This document shows positions 36,676 through 45,642 of a DNA stretch of 64,000 nucleotides, piece by piece. Position numbers and translations under genes: made by a program. Under the pieces are notes generated by a model. It was given only the letters and a program-made list of their open reading frames with translations. It did no database searches and was not told the DNA's origin. Source of the stretch: Methylophaga sp. 42_25_T18. Lineage in GTDB: Bacteria > Pseudomonadota > Gammaproteobacteria > Nitrosococcales > Methylophagaceae. The stretch is from assembly GCA_002163085.1 (NCBI GenBank), contig MAAJ01000005.1, positions 1-64,000 of the forward strand, in the 5' to 3' direction. The first letter of the stretch is position 1. Each line of letters begins with the position of its first letter.

Positions 36676-39600
36676 TCACTGTGTTTTTTGCAGCTTTTCA
36701 ATAAGTTGGGTTAATGCCAGTAAGCGAGAGTCTGCATCAGGCATATCTTCTGTGAAACGTAATTTGTCCTGACCATCAAGTTTGAATTTTGCAGGTTGCC
36801 CTTGAATTAGCTCAATAATATTCATCGGATCGATATTGGGCTCTTTGTCGAAAATAATACGGCCACCTTGGTCGTAGACATCTATTTTACGAATACCGAT
36901 GGCTTTTGCTTTAAAGCGTATTTCATGAATAGCAAACAAGGTTTGTACTTGTTCTGGTAATAAACCAAAACGGTCGATCATCTCAACCTGTAATTCATGT
37001 AAGGCTTCATTATTCGCCGCAGCTGATATGCGTTTGTACAATACTAAGCGGCTATGCACATCAGGTAAATAATCAGTAGGGATTAAGGCTGGCACATGCA
37101 GATCAATTTCGATAAAGTGACGTTGATCTAAAATCTGTCCAGCATCTTTACCTGATTTTAGTGCATTCACTGCACGTTCTAATAATTCGTTATAGAGACC
37201 AAAGCCAATTTCTTGCATTTGACCACTTTGCTCATCACCCAATAATTCACCGGCACCACGAATTTCCATATCGTGTGTTGCTAAGGTAAAACCAGCACCT
37301 AAATCTTCGATAGATTCAATGGCTTCTAGGCGTTTAACAGCATCTTTAGTCATGGCTTTTTGTGGCGGCACGATTAAGTAGGCATAAGCACGATGATGGG
37401 AGCGGCCCACACGACCACGGATTTGATAGAGTTGAGCTAAACCTAGTTTGTCTGCACGATCAATGAAGATAGTGTTGGCAGATGGAATATCGATACCTGT
37501 TTCAATAATCGTGGTGCAGACTAAGACGTTAAAGCGCTGATGATAAAAATCGAGCATTACCTGTTCAAGTTCACGCTCACGCATTTGACCATGAGCGACA
37601 TTGACTTTAGCTTCAGGTAACAACAGTTCGAGTTCACGTGCGACGCGATCGATATCTTCCACTTTATTGTGGAGGAAATACACTTGGCCACCACGTTTGA
37701 TTTCACGCAACATGCCCTCACGGATACTTTCACCATCCCATTGTTGCACAAAGGTTTTAATGGCTAGGCGACGAGCGGGTGGGGTGGCAATAATGGATAA
37801 ATCGCGGATCCCCGAGATCGACATGTTTAAGGTACGTGGAATCGGTGTTGCAGTTAAAGTGAGTACATCGATTTCACTGCGATATTTTTTGATTTGTTCT
37901 TTTTGACTCACACCAAAACGGTGCTCTTCATCGAGAACAAATAAGCCAAGACGTTTAGGTTGAATATCTTGTTGGATGATTTTATGGGTACCGATAATAA
38001 TGTCAGCCGTGCCTTCGCTCAATCCTGATTTCACTGCTTCCAATTGCTTTTTAGAACGAAAACGGGACATTACTTCAACATGTACCGGCCAATCAGCAAA
38101 ACGATCTTTGAAGTTTTCATAATGCTGTTGGGCCAGCAGCGTAGTGGGGACCAATACCAACACTTGTTTGCCTGATTGCACCGCTAAAAATGCAGCTCGC
38201 ATGGCGACCTCAGTTTTACCAAAGCCGACATCACCACAAATTAGGCGGTCCATGGGTCGATCCGAGGTCATATCTTTGACTACATCATCAATGGCATCCT
38301 GCTGATCGGGTGTCGTTTCAAAGGGGAAGGCCGCAATGAAAGCAGCATATTGATCATCGGGATCTGACATGGGTAGTTTTTTATGGGCAGCACGTTGGGC
38401 ATAAATATCGAGTAATTCAGCGGCAACATCACGTACTTTTTCAGCTGCTTTACGTCTTGCTTTTTCCCATTGGCCGGAACCGAGTCTATGTAATGGTGCA
38501 AGTTCGGGGGCCGCACCAGAATAACGGCCAATCAGATCAAGCGCGGCGACGGGTACATAAAGTTTGTCACCCTTGGCATATTCGAGAGTGACATATTCGG
38601 TAGCCACGTCACCGACATCTAAGGTTTGCAATCCTAAATATCGACCAACACCATGATCTTCATGCACGACCGCATCGCCAATAGTGAGCTCGGCCAGATT
38701 TTTAATAACGGCATCAGCATCACGTTTTTTACGACTACGGCGCCGACGTTGCATGACTTGCTGACCAAATAACTGGGTTTCAGCAATGACCGCAATATTA
38801 TTGTGTTGCAGCACAAGACCATGTTCAAGCGGCGCTACGGTGATGCCTAAACGTGCGTCATCGCCGAGGAATTCATCCCAGTTTTGATAGGGCTGGGTTT
38901 GAATATGATGTTCATTAAGCAAGGTCAGTAAAGTTTCACGGCGGCCTGCCGTTTCGGCGGCAAATAAAATTCGGCCGTCGAAGCTTTTAATAAATGCAAG
39001 TAATGCATCGCAGGTATTATCTTGGCGAGCATTTAAGGTGAGTTGTGGTGGCGTTGTGGTGTTGTAGTTTTCTATGCCGGCAGCTTGATCCAGTTCGAAG
39101 GCCTGTAGACTTAGACGTCGATAAGGTTTGAAGCTTGCAAATAAGTCTTCAACGGGGAAAAACATATCGGTGGGATCTAGTAAGGGGCGCTCTGGATCCA
39201 CTTGGTGTTGTTGAAAACGATGACTTATTTCTTGCCAAAAAGCAGTGGCAGCATGATGTGGATCATTCACATTCACTAATAAGGTGTTGTCAGGCAGGTA
39301 GTCAATAATGCTGCTGGTATGTTGATAAAACAATGGCAGGTAATATTCGATTCCCCCCGGCATATTGCCGGCAGTGACTTCTCGGTAAATCAGGCTTTTT
39401 TGGGGATCACCTTCAAAATGCCGACGAAATTGCTGGCGGAACAGTTGAATACTGTCATCCGTTGTTGGAAATTCGCGGGCAGGCAATAATTGAATTGCGT
39501 TGATACTTTCAATTGAGCGTTGAGTTTCAGGATCGAAGGTACGCAGAGTATCAATTTCATCATCAAACAGATCGATGCGATAGGGTAATTTGCTGCCCAT

Positions 39601-40143
39601 CGGGTAAAGATCGATGATGGCACCACGAACTGCAAACTCACCATGCTCCATGACTTGTGACACACAACGGTAGCCCGCTTTTTCTAACTTGTTTCGCCAG
39701 TCTTCAATCTCAAAGAGATCGCCCGTTTTGAGTCTTAAGGTATTACCTTCTAGAAAATCACGTGGTGCAATGCGATGCATAATCGTTGCGATTGGAACAA
39801 ATAACAGGCCACGTTCAAAGTTGGGTAATTGATGTAAGGTTTCTAGCCGTTCAGAAATAATGTCTTGATGAGGTGAAAACCTATCGTATGGCAAGGTTTC
39901 CCAATCGGGGAAATGCAGAATATCTAAGCTGTTTTCACCAAAATAAAACCGTGCTTCTAATTCTAGTCTATGCGCACTAGCCGCATCATCGGTTAAAACC
40001 AGTAAGGGTCCATCATGTTGTTGTGCCGCTTTGGCCAATAACAAACCTTGAGCACTACCATACAGTTGCCCAGCACGAAATTGTTCTTTTGCCGACGGTG
40101 GTAATTGTGGTTTTAAAGGATTGCAAGGAGCCGAAGCAGCCAT
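36676..40143 (-). CDS. mfd: Transcription-repair coupling factor Mfd
   Basis: 1,155 residues (E. coli Mfd 1,148). Domains in order: UvrB-homology region at the N-terminus (LVLTDDAASAHRLELEARFY, DFPDWETLPYDRFSPHQDI-like segment), RNA-polymerase-interaction domain (~residues 485-560: GDAVVHEDHGVGRYLGLQ), RecG-like helicase with Walker A CGDVGFGKTEVAMRAAF, DEEHRFG box, TATPIPRTLNMSISG and QIRGRVGRSHHRAYAY, then the C-terminal TRCF domain. It removes stalled RNA polymerase from lesions and recruits UvrA. Single gene, divergent from the small membrane protein gene before uvrC. Confidence 0.97.
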   Translation of the reverse strand: MAASAPCNPLKPQLPPSAKEQFRAGQLYGSAQGLLLAKAAQQHDGPLLVLTDDAASAHRLELEARFYFGENSLDILHFPDWETLPYDRFSPHQDIISERLETLHQLPNFERGLLFVPIATIMHRIAPRDFLEGNTLRLKTGDLFEIEDWRNKLEKAGYRCVSQVMEHGEFAVRGAIIDLYPMGSKLPYRIDLFDDEIDTLRTFDPETQRSIESINAIQLLPAREFPTTDDSIQLFRQQFRRHFEGDPQKSLIYREVTAGNMPGGIEYYLPLFYQHTSSIIDYLPDNTLLVNVNDPHHAATAFWQEISHRFQQHQVDPERPLLDPTDMFFPVEDLFASFKPYRRLSLQAFELDQAAGIENYNTTTPPQLTLNARQDNTCDALLAFIKSFDGRILFAAETAGRRETLLTLLNEHHIQTQPYQNWDEFLGDDARLGITVAPLEHGLVLQHNNIAVIAETQLFGQQVMQRRRRSRKKRDADAVIKNLAELTIGDAVVHEDHGVGRYLGLQTLDVGDVATEYVTLEYAKGDKLYVPVAALDLIGRYSGAAPELAPLHRLGSGQWEKARRKAAEKVRDVAAELLDIYAQRAAHKKLPMSDPDDQYAAFIAAFPFETTPDQQDAIDDVVKDMTSDRPMDRLICGDVGFGKTEVAMRAAFLAVQSGKQVLVLVPTTLLAQQHYENFKDRFADWPVHVEVMSRFRSKKQLEAVKSGLSEGTADIIIGTHKIIQQDIQPKRLGLFVLDEEHRFGVSQKEQIKKYRSEIDVLTLTATPIPRTLNMSISGIRDLSIIATPPARRLAIKTFVQQWDGESIREGMLREIKRGGQVYFLHNKVEDIDRVARELELLLPEAKVNVAHGQMRERELEQVMLDFYHQRFNVLVCTTIIETGIDIPSANTIFIDRADKLGLAQLYQIRGRVGRSHHRAYAYLIVPPQKAMTKDAVKRLEAIESIEDLGAGFTLATHDMEIRGAGELLGDEQSGQMQEIGFGLYNELLERAVNALKSGKDAGQILDQRHFIEIDLHVPALIPTDYLPDVHSRLVLYKRISAAANNEALHELQVEMIDRFGLLPEQVQTLFAIHEIRFKAKAIGIRKIDVYDQGGRIIFDKEPNIDPMNIIELIQGQPAKFKLDGQDKLRFTEDMPDADSRLLALTQLIEKLQKTQ

Positions 40144-40319
40144 AAACGTTCTACACAGTTTGTTAAAAACGCACTATTTTCCCACAAATTTCTACTTTAG
40201 ACATAATTGAAATCACAATTATATTGTTAGCGTTAATAAGGCCTAAACCTCTATTCCATATAAACTATGTGTGTTAATGTTTGCCGTCGTAGCGAACGTG
40301 TATTAGCGGAGAGTAGCGA

Positions 40320-40538
40320 ATGAAGAAGCGCATTGAAAATGTAGTTTTGTTGAAAGTGATTGGTAGTTGTGAACTTATAGCGGCCTTATTGATGTTTTAT
40401 TTTTTTAAAGATGAAGTTCCAGCATTAATTGGTGCGGTATTGTTATTAGGGTTTTCGATTAATAGTTTTGTTCAGGCTCACAAATGTTATCAACGTCAAT
40501 ACTCACCTAAGAAGACAGAAGAATCCAACGAATCATAA
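40320..40538 (+). CDS. Small membrane protein (72 aa), unknown
   Basis: Two hydrophobic helices (residues ~8-28 and ~33-51) followed by a charged tail (CYQRQYSPKKTEESNES). The ATG follows GGAGAG by 6 bases. It precedes uvrC by 22 bases on the same strand and may be co-transcribed with it. No family recognised. Confidence 0.6.
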   Translation: MKKRIENVVLLKVIGSCELIAALLMFYFFKDEVPALIGAVLLLGFSINSFVQAHKCYQRQYSPKKTEESNES

Positions 40539-40560
40539 GTTGCAGATAGATAGGTAAACC

Positions 40561-42399
40561 ATGGCTGACGATAAAGAAAAAACAGTTGATGTTAGTTTTG
40601 ACTCAGCCGCCTTTTTAAAAGTACTGACCAGTAGACCGGGTGTTTATCGCATGATGGATAGCGACGATACAGTGATCTATGTTGGTAAAGCAAAAAACCT
40701 GAAAAAACGGGTCTCGAGTTACTTTCGGAAGACCGGGCAAACATCAAAAACGCGGATAATGGTAGCTCAGATTGCTAACATTGAAACCACGGTGACCCAT
40801 ACCGAGAATGAAGCGTTGATCCTTGAAAATAATTTGATCAAGGAATTAATGCCACGTTACAACATTCTGTTGCGTGATGATAAAACCTACCCTTATTTAT
40901 ATATCTCGGCAGATAAATTTCCACGCTTAAGTTTGCATCGTGGGGCCAAACGCAAAAAAGGCCAATATTTTGGGCCTTATCCTAGTGCTGGCGCAGTGAG
41001 AGAGAGCTTGAACTTACTGCAACGTTTGTTTCCTGTACGCCAGTGTGATGATACTTATTATCAGAATCGCTCTAGACCGTGTTTGCAATATCAAATTAAA
41101 CGTTGCACTGCGCCCTGTGTTGGGTTGATATCTGAAGATGATTATCAAAAAGATGTACAGCATACGGTGCTGTTTATGCAGGGTAAAAACCAACAGGTCA
41201 TGGATGAGCTATCACAACAGATGGAACAGGCATCGATACAACTTGATTTTGAACAAGCGGCCGCAATAAGAGATAAGATCATCAGTCTACGCCGAGTGCA
41301 GGAGCGCCAGTATGTGAGTTCAGAACATGGCGACTTGGATGTGTTGGCCGCTGAAATACGCGATGGTATGGCCGTGGTTGAAGTGTGTTTTATTCGAGGT
41401 GGCCGCAGTTTAGGTAATAAGAGTTATTTTCCCAAGGGCTCGGCGGATAGCAGCCCAGAAGAATTATTATCAGCGTTTATTCCCCAATATTATCTTGGCA
41501 AAGATGTGCCCAGTGAAATTTTATTGAGTCATACGCCGGAAGATATGAGTTTATTGGCTGAAGTATTACAAACAGAGTCAAACCATCGAGTGCAGTTACG
41601 TCGTCCACAACGCGGTACTGGTGTTCGATGGATGAAAATGGCTACAACCAATGCTGAAATCAGTTTGAACCAACGATTAAGTAGTAGGGCTAACTTGTTA
41701 CAACGTTTTGAGTTATTACAAACCGCGCTGGATATGGATGAAATGCCAAAACGCATCGAGTGTTTTGATATTAGTCATACTGGCGGTGAAAAAACTGTAG
41801 CCTCCTGTGTAGTGTTTGGATTGGAAGGCGCTATCAAAAGTGATTATCGTAAATTTAATATTGATGGTATTACACCTGGCGATGATTATGCCGCGATGAA
41901 TCAAGCCTTAACGCGGCGATTTACCCGTTTGCAAAAAGGTGAAGGCAAGCGACCTGATCTATTACTGATTGATGGCGGTAAAGGCCAGTTAAGCGAAGCC
42001 AAAGCCGTTATGGCTGACTTACAGTTAGATATCGACATGTTAGGCATCGCTAAAGGACCAGAACGAAGGCCTGGCGAAGAAACTTTATTTCTAGTGGGGC
42101 GAGCAGGTGAAATTACCTTGCCACCAGATTCACCTGCCTTGCATTTATTACAGCAGGTGCGAGATGAGGCCCATCGTTTTGCCATAACCGGCCACCGACA
42201 ACGACGAGCAAAAGCGCGAAAGACATCAACATTAGAAAATATTGCTGGTCTAGGGCCAAAACGGCGCCAAAAATTATTGCAGCAGTTTGGTGGTCTACAA
42301 GAAGTGAAACGTGCCGGTGTGGAAGACTTGGCTCGTGTTGAGGGTATTAGTCTAGCGTTAGCCCAAAAGGTTTATGATGTTTTTCATGGCGACCAATAA
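40561..42399 (+). CDS. uvrC: Excinuclease ABC subunit C
   Basis: 612 residues (E. coli 610). N-terminal GIY-YIG nuclease (RPGVYRMMDSDDTVIYVGKA), Cys cluster region (RPCLQYQIKRCTAPCVGLIS), UvrB-binding UVR motif (LDFEQAAAIRDKIISLRRVQ), RNase H-like second nuclease (IECFDISHTGGEKTVAS, LLIDGGKGQL) and C-terminal double helix-hairpin-helix (IAGLGPKRRQKLLQQFGG). It makes both incisions in nucleotide excision repair. Followed by pgsA after 50 bases. Confidence 0.97.
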   Translation: MADDKEKTVDVSFDSAAFLKVLTSRPGVYRMMDSDDTVIYVGKAKNLKKRVSSYFRKTGQTSKTRIMVAQIANIETTVTHTENEALILENNLIKELMPRYNILLRDDKTYPYLYISADKFPRLSLHRGAKRKKGQYFGPYPSAGAVRESLNLLQRLFPVRQCDDTYYQNRSRPCLQYQIKRCTAPCVGLISEDDYQKDVQHTVLFMQGKNQQVMDELSQQMEQASIQLDFEQAAAIRDKIISLRRVQERQYVSSEHGDLDVLAAEIRDGMAVVEVCFIRGGRSLGNKSYFPKGSADSSPEELLSAFIPQYYLGKDVPSEILLSHTPEDMSLLAEVLQTESNHRVQLRRPQRGTGVRWMKMATTNAEISLNQRLSSRANLLQRFELLQTALDMDEMPKRIECFDISHTGGEKTVASCVVFGLEGAIKSDYRKFNIDGITPGDDYAAMNQALTRRFTRLQKGEGKRPDLLLIDGGKGQLSEAKAVMADLQLDIDMLGIAKGPERRPGEETLFLVGRAGEITLPPDSPALHLLQQVRDEAHRFAITGHRQRRAKARKTSTLENIAGLGPKRRQKLLQQFGGLQEVKRAGVEDLARVEGISLALAQKVYDVFHGDQ

Positions 42400-42449
42400 A
42401 CTGAGTATGGTGCTACTATTTATCGATATTATTTTTTGAAGTTAACAAT

Positions 42450-43007
42450 ATGCTAAATCTACCGAACATTTTGAGTCTGCTCCGTATTGTATTAATACCG
42501 GTATTGATTGGGCTCTTTTTCTGGCCTTCTGCATCAGCAGCGCTTTGGGCTACAGTGGTATTTGTCGTGGCAGCGCTGACTGATTGGTTAGATGGTTATA
42601 TTGCTAGAAAATGGGATCAAACCTCACCGTTTGGTGCCTTTATCGATCCGGTGGCTGATAAATTAATTGTCACTGTAGCCTTAGTACTGGTTTTGTATAA
42701 AACGCCCGTGTGGTTCATATTGTTACCCGTAGTAATCATCATTGGTCGAGAAATTACTGTTTCCGCATTACGAGAATGGATGGCTGAATTAGGTCAACGA
42801 AATGTAGTCAAAGTGTCCTATGTGGGCAAGTTGAAAACGACCTTCCAGATGGTGTCGATAGGCTGCTTGATTTTCTATAAACCATTCTTTGGCTTACCAA
42901 TATTTGAAATAGGTGTGGTGTTGTTATATGTGGCGGCAGGCCTCACTTTGAGCTCGATGTATAGCTATTTAAAAGCGGCTTGGCCGATGCTGTCTACAAA
43001 GGGTTGA
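42450..43007 (+). CDS. pgsA: CDP-diacylglycerol-glycerol-3-phosphate phosphatidyltransferase
   Basis: 185 residues (E. coli 182) with about five membrane helices. The CDP-alcohol phosphotransferase signature DG-x2-AR-x8-G-x3-D-x3-D is complete (LDGYIARKWDQTSPFGAFID then PVADK). It makes phosphatidylglycerol phosphate, the first committed step to phosphatidylglycerol and cardiolipin. The uvrC-pgsA-tRNA order is typical of gammaproteobacteria; the tRNA promoter overlaps the pgsA stop codon. Confidence 0.96.
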   Translation: MLNLPNILSLLRIVLIPVLIGLFFWPSASAALWATVVFVVAALTDWLDGYIARKWDQTSPFGAFIDPVADKLIVTVALVLVLYKTPVWFILLPVVIIIGREITVSALREWMAELGQRNVVKVSYVGKLKTTFQMVSIGCLIFYKPFFGLPIFEIGVVLLYVAAGLTLSSMYSYLKAAWPMLSTKG

Positions 43008-43031
43008 CATTAAAATAGATGCGCCTATAAT
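43004..43031 (+). promoter_or_regulatory. Consensus sigma-70 promoter for tRNA genes
   Basis: Perfect TTGACA (43004-43009) and TATAAT (43026-43031) separated by 16 bases, 15 bases before the first tRNA-Gly. The -35 box overlaps the pgsA stop codon. Confidence 0.9.
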
Positions 43032-43045
43032 GCACGTCTTTCTCA

Positions 43046-43121
<76 letters not shown>

Positions 43122-43129
43122 AACATCAT

Positions 43130-43158
43130 AAAAAGCCGCGGTTACACTGCGGCTTTTT
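43130..43158 (+). terminator. Hairpin between tRNA-Gly and tRNA-Cys
   Basis: AAAAAGCCGC pairs with GCGGCTTTTT around a 9-base loop. It resembles an intrinsic terminator, although the next tRNA starts only 21 bases later; it may instead be a processing boundary. Confidence 0.65.
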
Positions 43159-43179
43159 AGTTTGACTAGTAAGAATAAT

Positions 43180-43253
43180 GGCTGCGTGGCAGAGTGGTTA
43201 TGCAGCGGACTGCAACTCCGTAAACGCCGGTTCGATTCCGACCGCAGCCTCCA
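43180..43253 (+). tRNA. tRNA-Cys (GCA)
   Basis: 74 bases with encoded CCA. The acceptor GGCTGCG pairs with CGCAGCC; the anticodon loop CTGCAAC gives GCA; T arm CCGG-TTCGATT-CCGA. Confidence 0.97.
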
Positions 43254-43277
43254 TTTAAAAAGTTGCACAAAGATTCA

Positions 43278-43353
<76 letters not shown>

Positions 43354-43360
43354 AATCATA

Positions 43361-43396
43361 AAAAAGCCGTAGCACATAAAGTGCTGCGGCTTTTTT
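43361..43396 (+). terminator. Intrinsic terminator of the tRNA operon
   Basis: 15-bp stem AAAAAGCCGTAGCAC / GTGCTGCGGCTTTTT (one G-U pair), 5-base loop ATAAA, then T. Confidence 0.93.
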
Positions 43397-43511
43397 ATTG
43401 CTAGTTGTTAGAGCAGACTGTTCATGAGGTTAGTCATTCTCAATATAAATCTATTATTGACAGATAATCATCGTGTAGAATCGCTTTGACAAATTTATTG
43501 AGAATTTCAAA

Positions 43512-44069
43512 GTGGAATCAACCAAGAAAGAATATTATCCATATTTTGATTATGTAAGGTTTATCGCCGCGAGTATTGTAATGTTTGGCCATGACCGATT
43601 AATAGATTGGGGGCCCAGTGGTTCAATAGCGGTTGATGTGTTTTTTGCTTTAAGTGGGTGGTTAATCGGAGGGATACTATTACACACATCCAGAAAAGAT
43701 CTGCCCAGATTCTATTTTAATCGCGCCGTTAGAATATGGATCCCATATTTCATTGCATTATTTTTAATCATTTTTGTTAGCTTATTAAAAGATCCCATTA
43801 CATTCAAATGGTTTGAATTTATAGTGTATAAGTTAACAAGCGCAGTTGTACCTGCTTTGAATGAAATGCGTTCTGCATGTTACGAAGCTATCACTAACAA
43901 TGTTGTGAGTTTTGTTGAGGGTATTGAAAAAATTGCTACTGATCGTGATTTATATGAGAGTATGCGTCTAGCGTGTCCTACAGAAAGTACTCAGTTTTTG
44001 GACCGAAAGAAGGGCCTGACTAATGTACTTCGAAAAGCAATTGAGTATAGTGTTACAAACAAAAAGTAG
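43512..44069 (+). pseudogene. Chimeric remnant: acyltransferase-3 start fused to glycosyltransferase end
   Basis: 185 codons from a GTG. Residues 1-~109 are the start of an OafA/YrhL-type acyltransferase 3 (YFDYVRFIAASIVMFGHDR, ALSGWLIGGILLH, FYFNRAVRIWIPYFIALF), a membrane enzyme normally over 350 residues long. From residue ~110 (SAVVPALNE) the sequence changes to a soluble helical tail (IATDRDLYESMRLACPTEST, then QFLDRKKGLTNVL) of the kind that ends GT-B glycosyltransferases. A deletion probably joined two genes of a polysaccharide cluster in frame. Neither half can be active alone. The reading frame is intact, so a product could still be made. It lies 36 bases before the exosortase gene. 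Confidence 0.65.
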
Positions 44070-44105
44070 TCTACTAATAATAAGAATATTAAGGAGGATG
44101 TAGGG

Positions 44106-45632
44106 TTGTTAAGTCATAAACAGATTGGTTTATTAATTGTTGCTCTTGTATTAGCCATTTTTACTTATTGGAATGGTTTGGCCGAAGCGGTGTTTCGTTG
44201 GGGTAATCAGGAAGAATACAGTCATGGATTCTTAATCCCTTTGGTTTCCTTATATATCTTATGGGAAAAACAAGGGCTGATTAAAGTATCGATAGGGCCT
44301 CCCATATGGTCAGGTGTATTTGTTATCTTAGCTGCGGTTACTATTTTCATTGTCGGTGAAATAAGCGCACTTTTCATATTGATACAATATTCATTTGTAT
44401 TATTGTTATTAGGATTGTCATTAGTCACTCTGGGCCGAGCTACTAAATATACCGCGGCACCTATTTTATTGTTGTTATTTGCGATTCCACTACCGTATGT
44501 AATCGAGGTGGTATTAACCGCTAAGCTGCAATTGATTTCTTCTTGGTTAGGGGTGAATTTTATTCGCCTATTTCATATCCCCGTATTTTTGGAAGGCAAT
44601 GTCATTGATTTGGGCGTGTATCAATTGCAAGTAGTGGAAGCATGCAGCGGGTTACGTTATCTATTTCCATTAATGAGCCTTGGTTTTATTGCGGCCTATT
44701 TTTATCAAGCAGCGTTCTGGAAGCGTGCCCTTGTATTTTTAGCCACTATTCCGATCACCATCGTAATGAACAGCTTTCGTATTGGTGTCATTGGTGTGCT
44801 GGTTGATAAATGGGGCATATCGATGGCAGAAGGCTTTTTACATGACTTTGAAGGCTGGATTATTTTTATGGCCTGTGCGGTCATTTTATTTGCCTTGATT
44901 TGGGGATTAGAGAAGCTTACCAACAAAGAAGGCTCTTTGGCTGCAGTATTTGGTGTGGTTGCTGTGAATTCAGATATGCAGCAATCGGCTTATTCAGCTC
45001 AGGACTCTACCCATAAGCCCATATTAACAAGCATAGGCATATTGTTGTTGACCTTGGTCTTAACCCAGTTCTTAGATAAACGTACCGAGATCTATCCGGG
45101 ACATGTGTCGTTTGTAAACTTTCCGATGACATTGGATGATTGGCAAGGCAAACATGATAAGTTAGATTCGCAAGTGGTTGAAAAATTAGGCATGACGGAT
45201 TACCTGCTTGCTAATTATCAGGTTGATAACCAGACACCGGTTAATTTCTATGTTGCTTATTACCAATCACAAAGAAAAGGTGTTTCACCTCACTCACCTC
45301 GCGTTTGTATTCCTGGTGGTGGCTGGGAGATTAATGATCTTCAACGGATTACTGCTGGTGGACATCCGGTTAATCGAGTGATCATCAAAAAAGGTGAACA
45401 TCGTCAGTTAGTGTATTACTGGTTCCAAGGACATGGACGCATTGTGGCCAATGAATATATTAATAAATGGTTTTTATTTATTGATTCAATTTTCAAGAAT
45501 AGAACAGATGGTTCTTTGATTAGGGTGGTGACGAGTGTTGCACCACAGGAAAAACTGGCAGCAGCCGATGAGCGCTTATTAAGTTTTATGGCCAATGCTG
45601 AACCAGAATTAAAACATTACATTTTAGATTAG
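44106..45632 (+). CDS. xrtD: Exosortase fused to EpsI domain (probably XrtD type)
   Basis: 508 residues. The N-terminal ~280 residues hold about eight membrane helices and the exosortase triad: C180 in VEACSGLRYLFPL, R225 in NSFRIGVIGVL and H246 in LHDFEGW. The C-terminal ~190 residues form an EpsI domain (FVNFPMTLDDWQGK, SPRVCIPGGGWEI, YYWFQGHGR). Exosortases process proteins carrying a short C-terminal sorting signal and pass them to the surface, usually in exopolysaccharide makers. The segments EEYSHGFLIPL and EGNVIDLGVYQLQ fit my memory of the XrtD subgroup; the exact subclass is less sure. The TTG start is supported by an excellent AAGGAGG at 44091-44097. No protein with a matching sorting tail is visible in the window. 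Confidence 0.88.
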   Translation: MLSHKQIGLLIVALVLAIFTYWNGLAEAVFRWGNQEEYSHGFLIPLVSLYILWEKQGLIKVSIGPPIWSGVFVILAAVTIFIVGEISALFILIQYSFVLLLLGLSLVTLGRATKYTAAPILLLLFAIPLPYVIEVVLTAKLQLISSWLGVNFIRLFHIPVFLEGNVIDLGVYQLQVVEACSGLRYLFPLMSLGFIAAYFYQAAFWKRALVFLATIPITIVMNSFRIGVIGVLVDKWGISMAEGFLHDFEGWIIFMACAVILFALIWGLEKLTNKEGSLAAVFGVVAVNSDMQQSAYSAQDSTHKPILTSIGILLLTLVLTQFLDKRTEIYPGHVSFVNFPMTLDDWQGKHDKLDSQVVEKLGMTDYLLANYQVDNQTPVNFYVAYYQSQRKGVSPHSPRVCIPGGGWEINDLQRITAGGHPVNRVIIKKGEHRQLVYYWFQGHGRIVANEYINKWFLFIDSIFKNRTDGSLIRVVTSVAPQEKLAAADERLLSFMANAEPELKHYILD

Positions 45633-45642
45633 GGACACAGAA

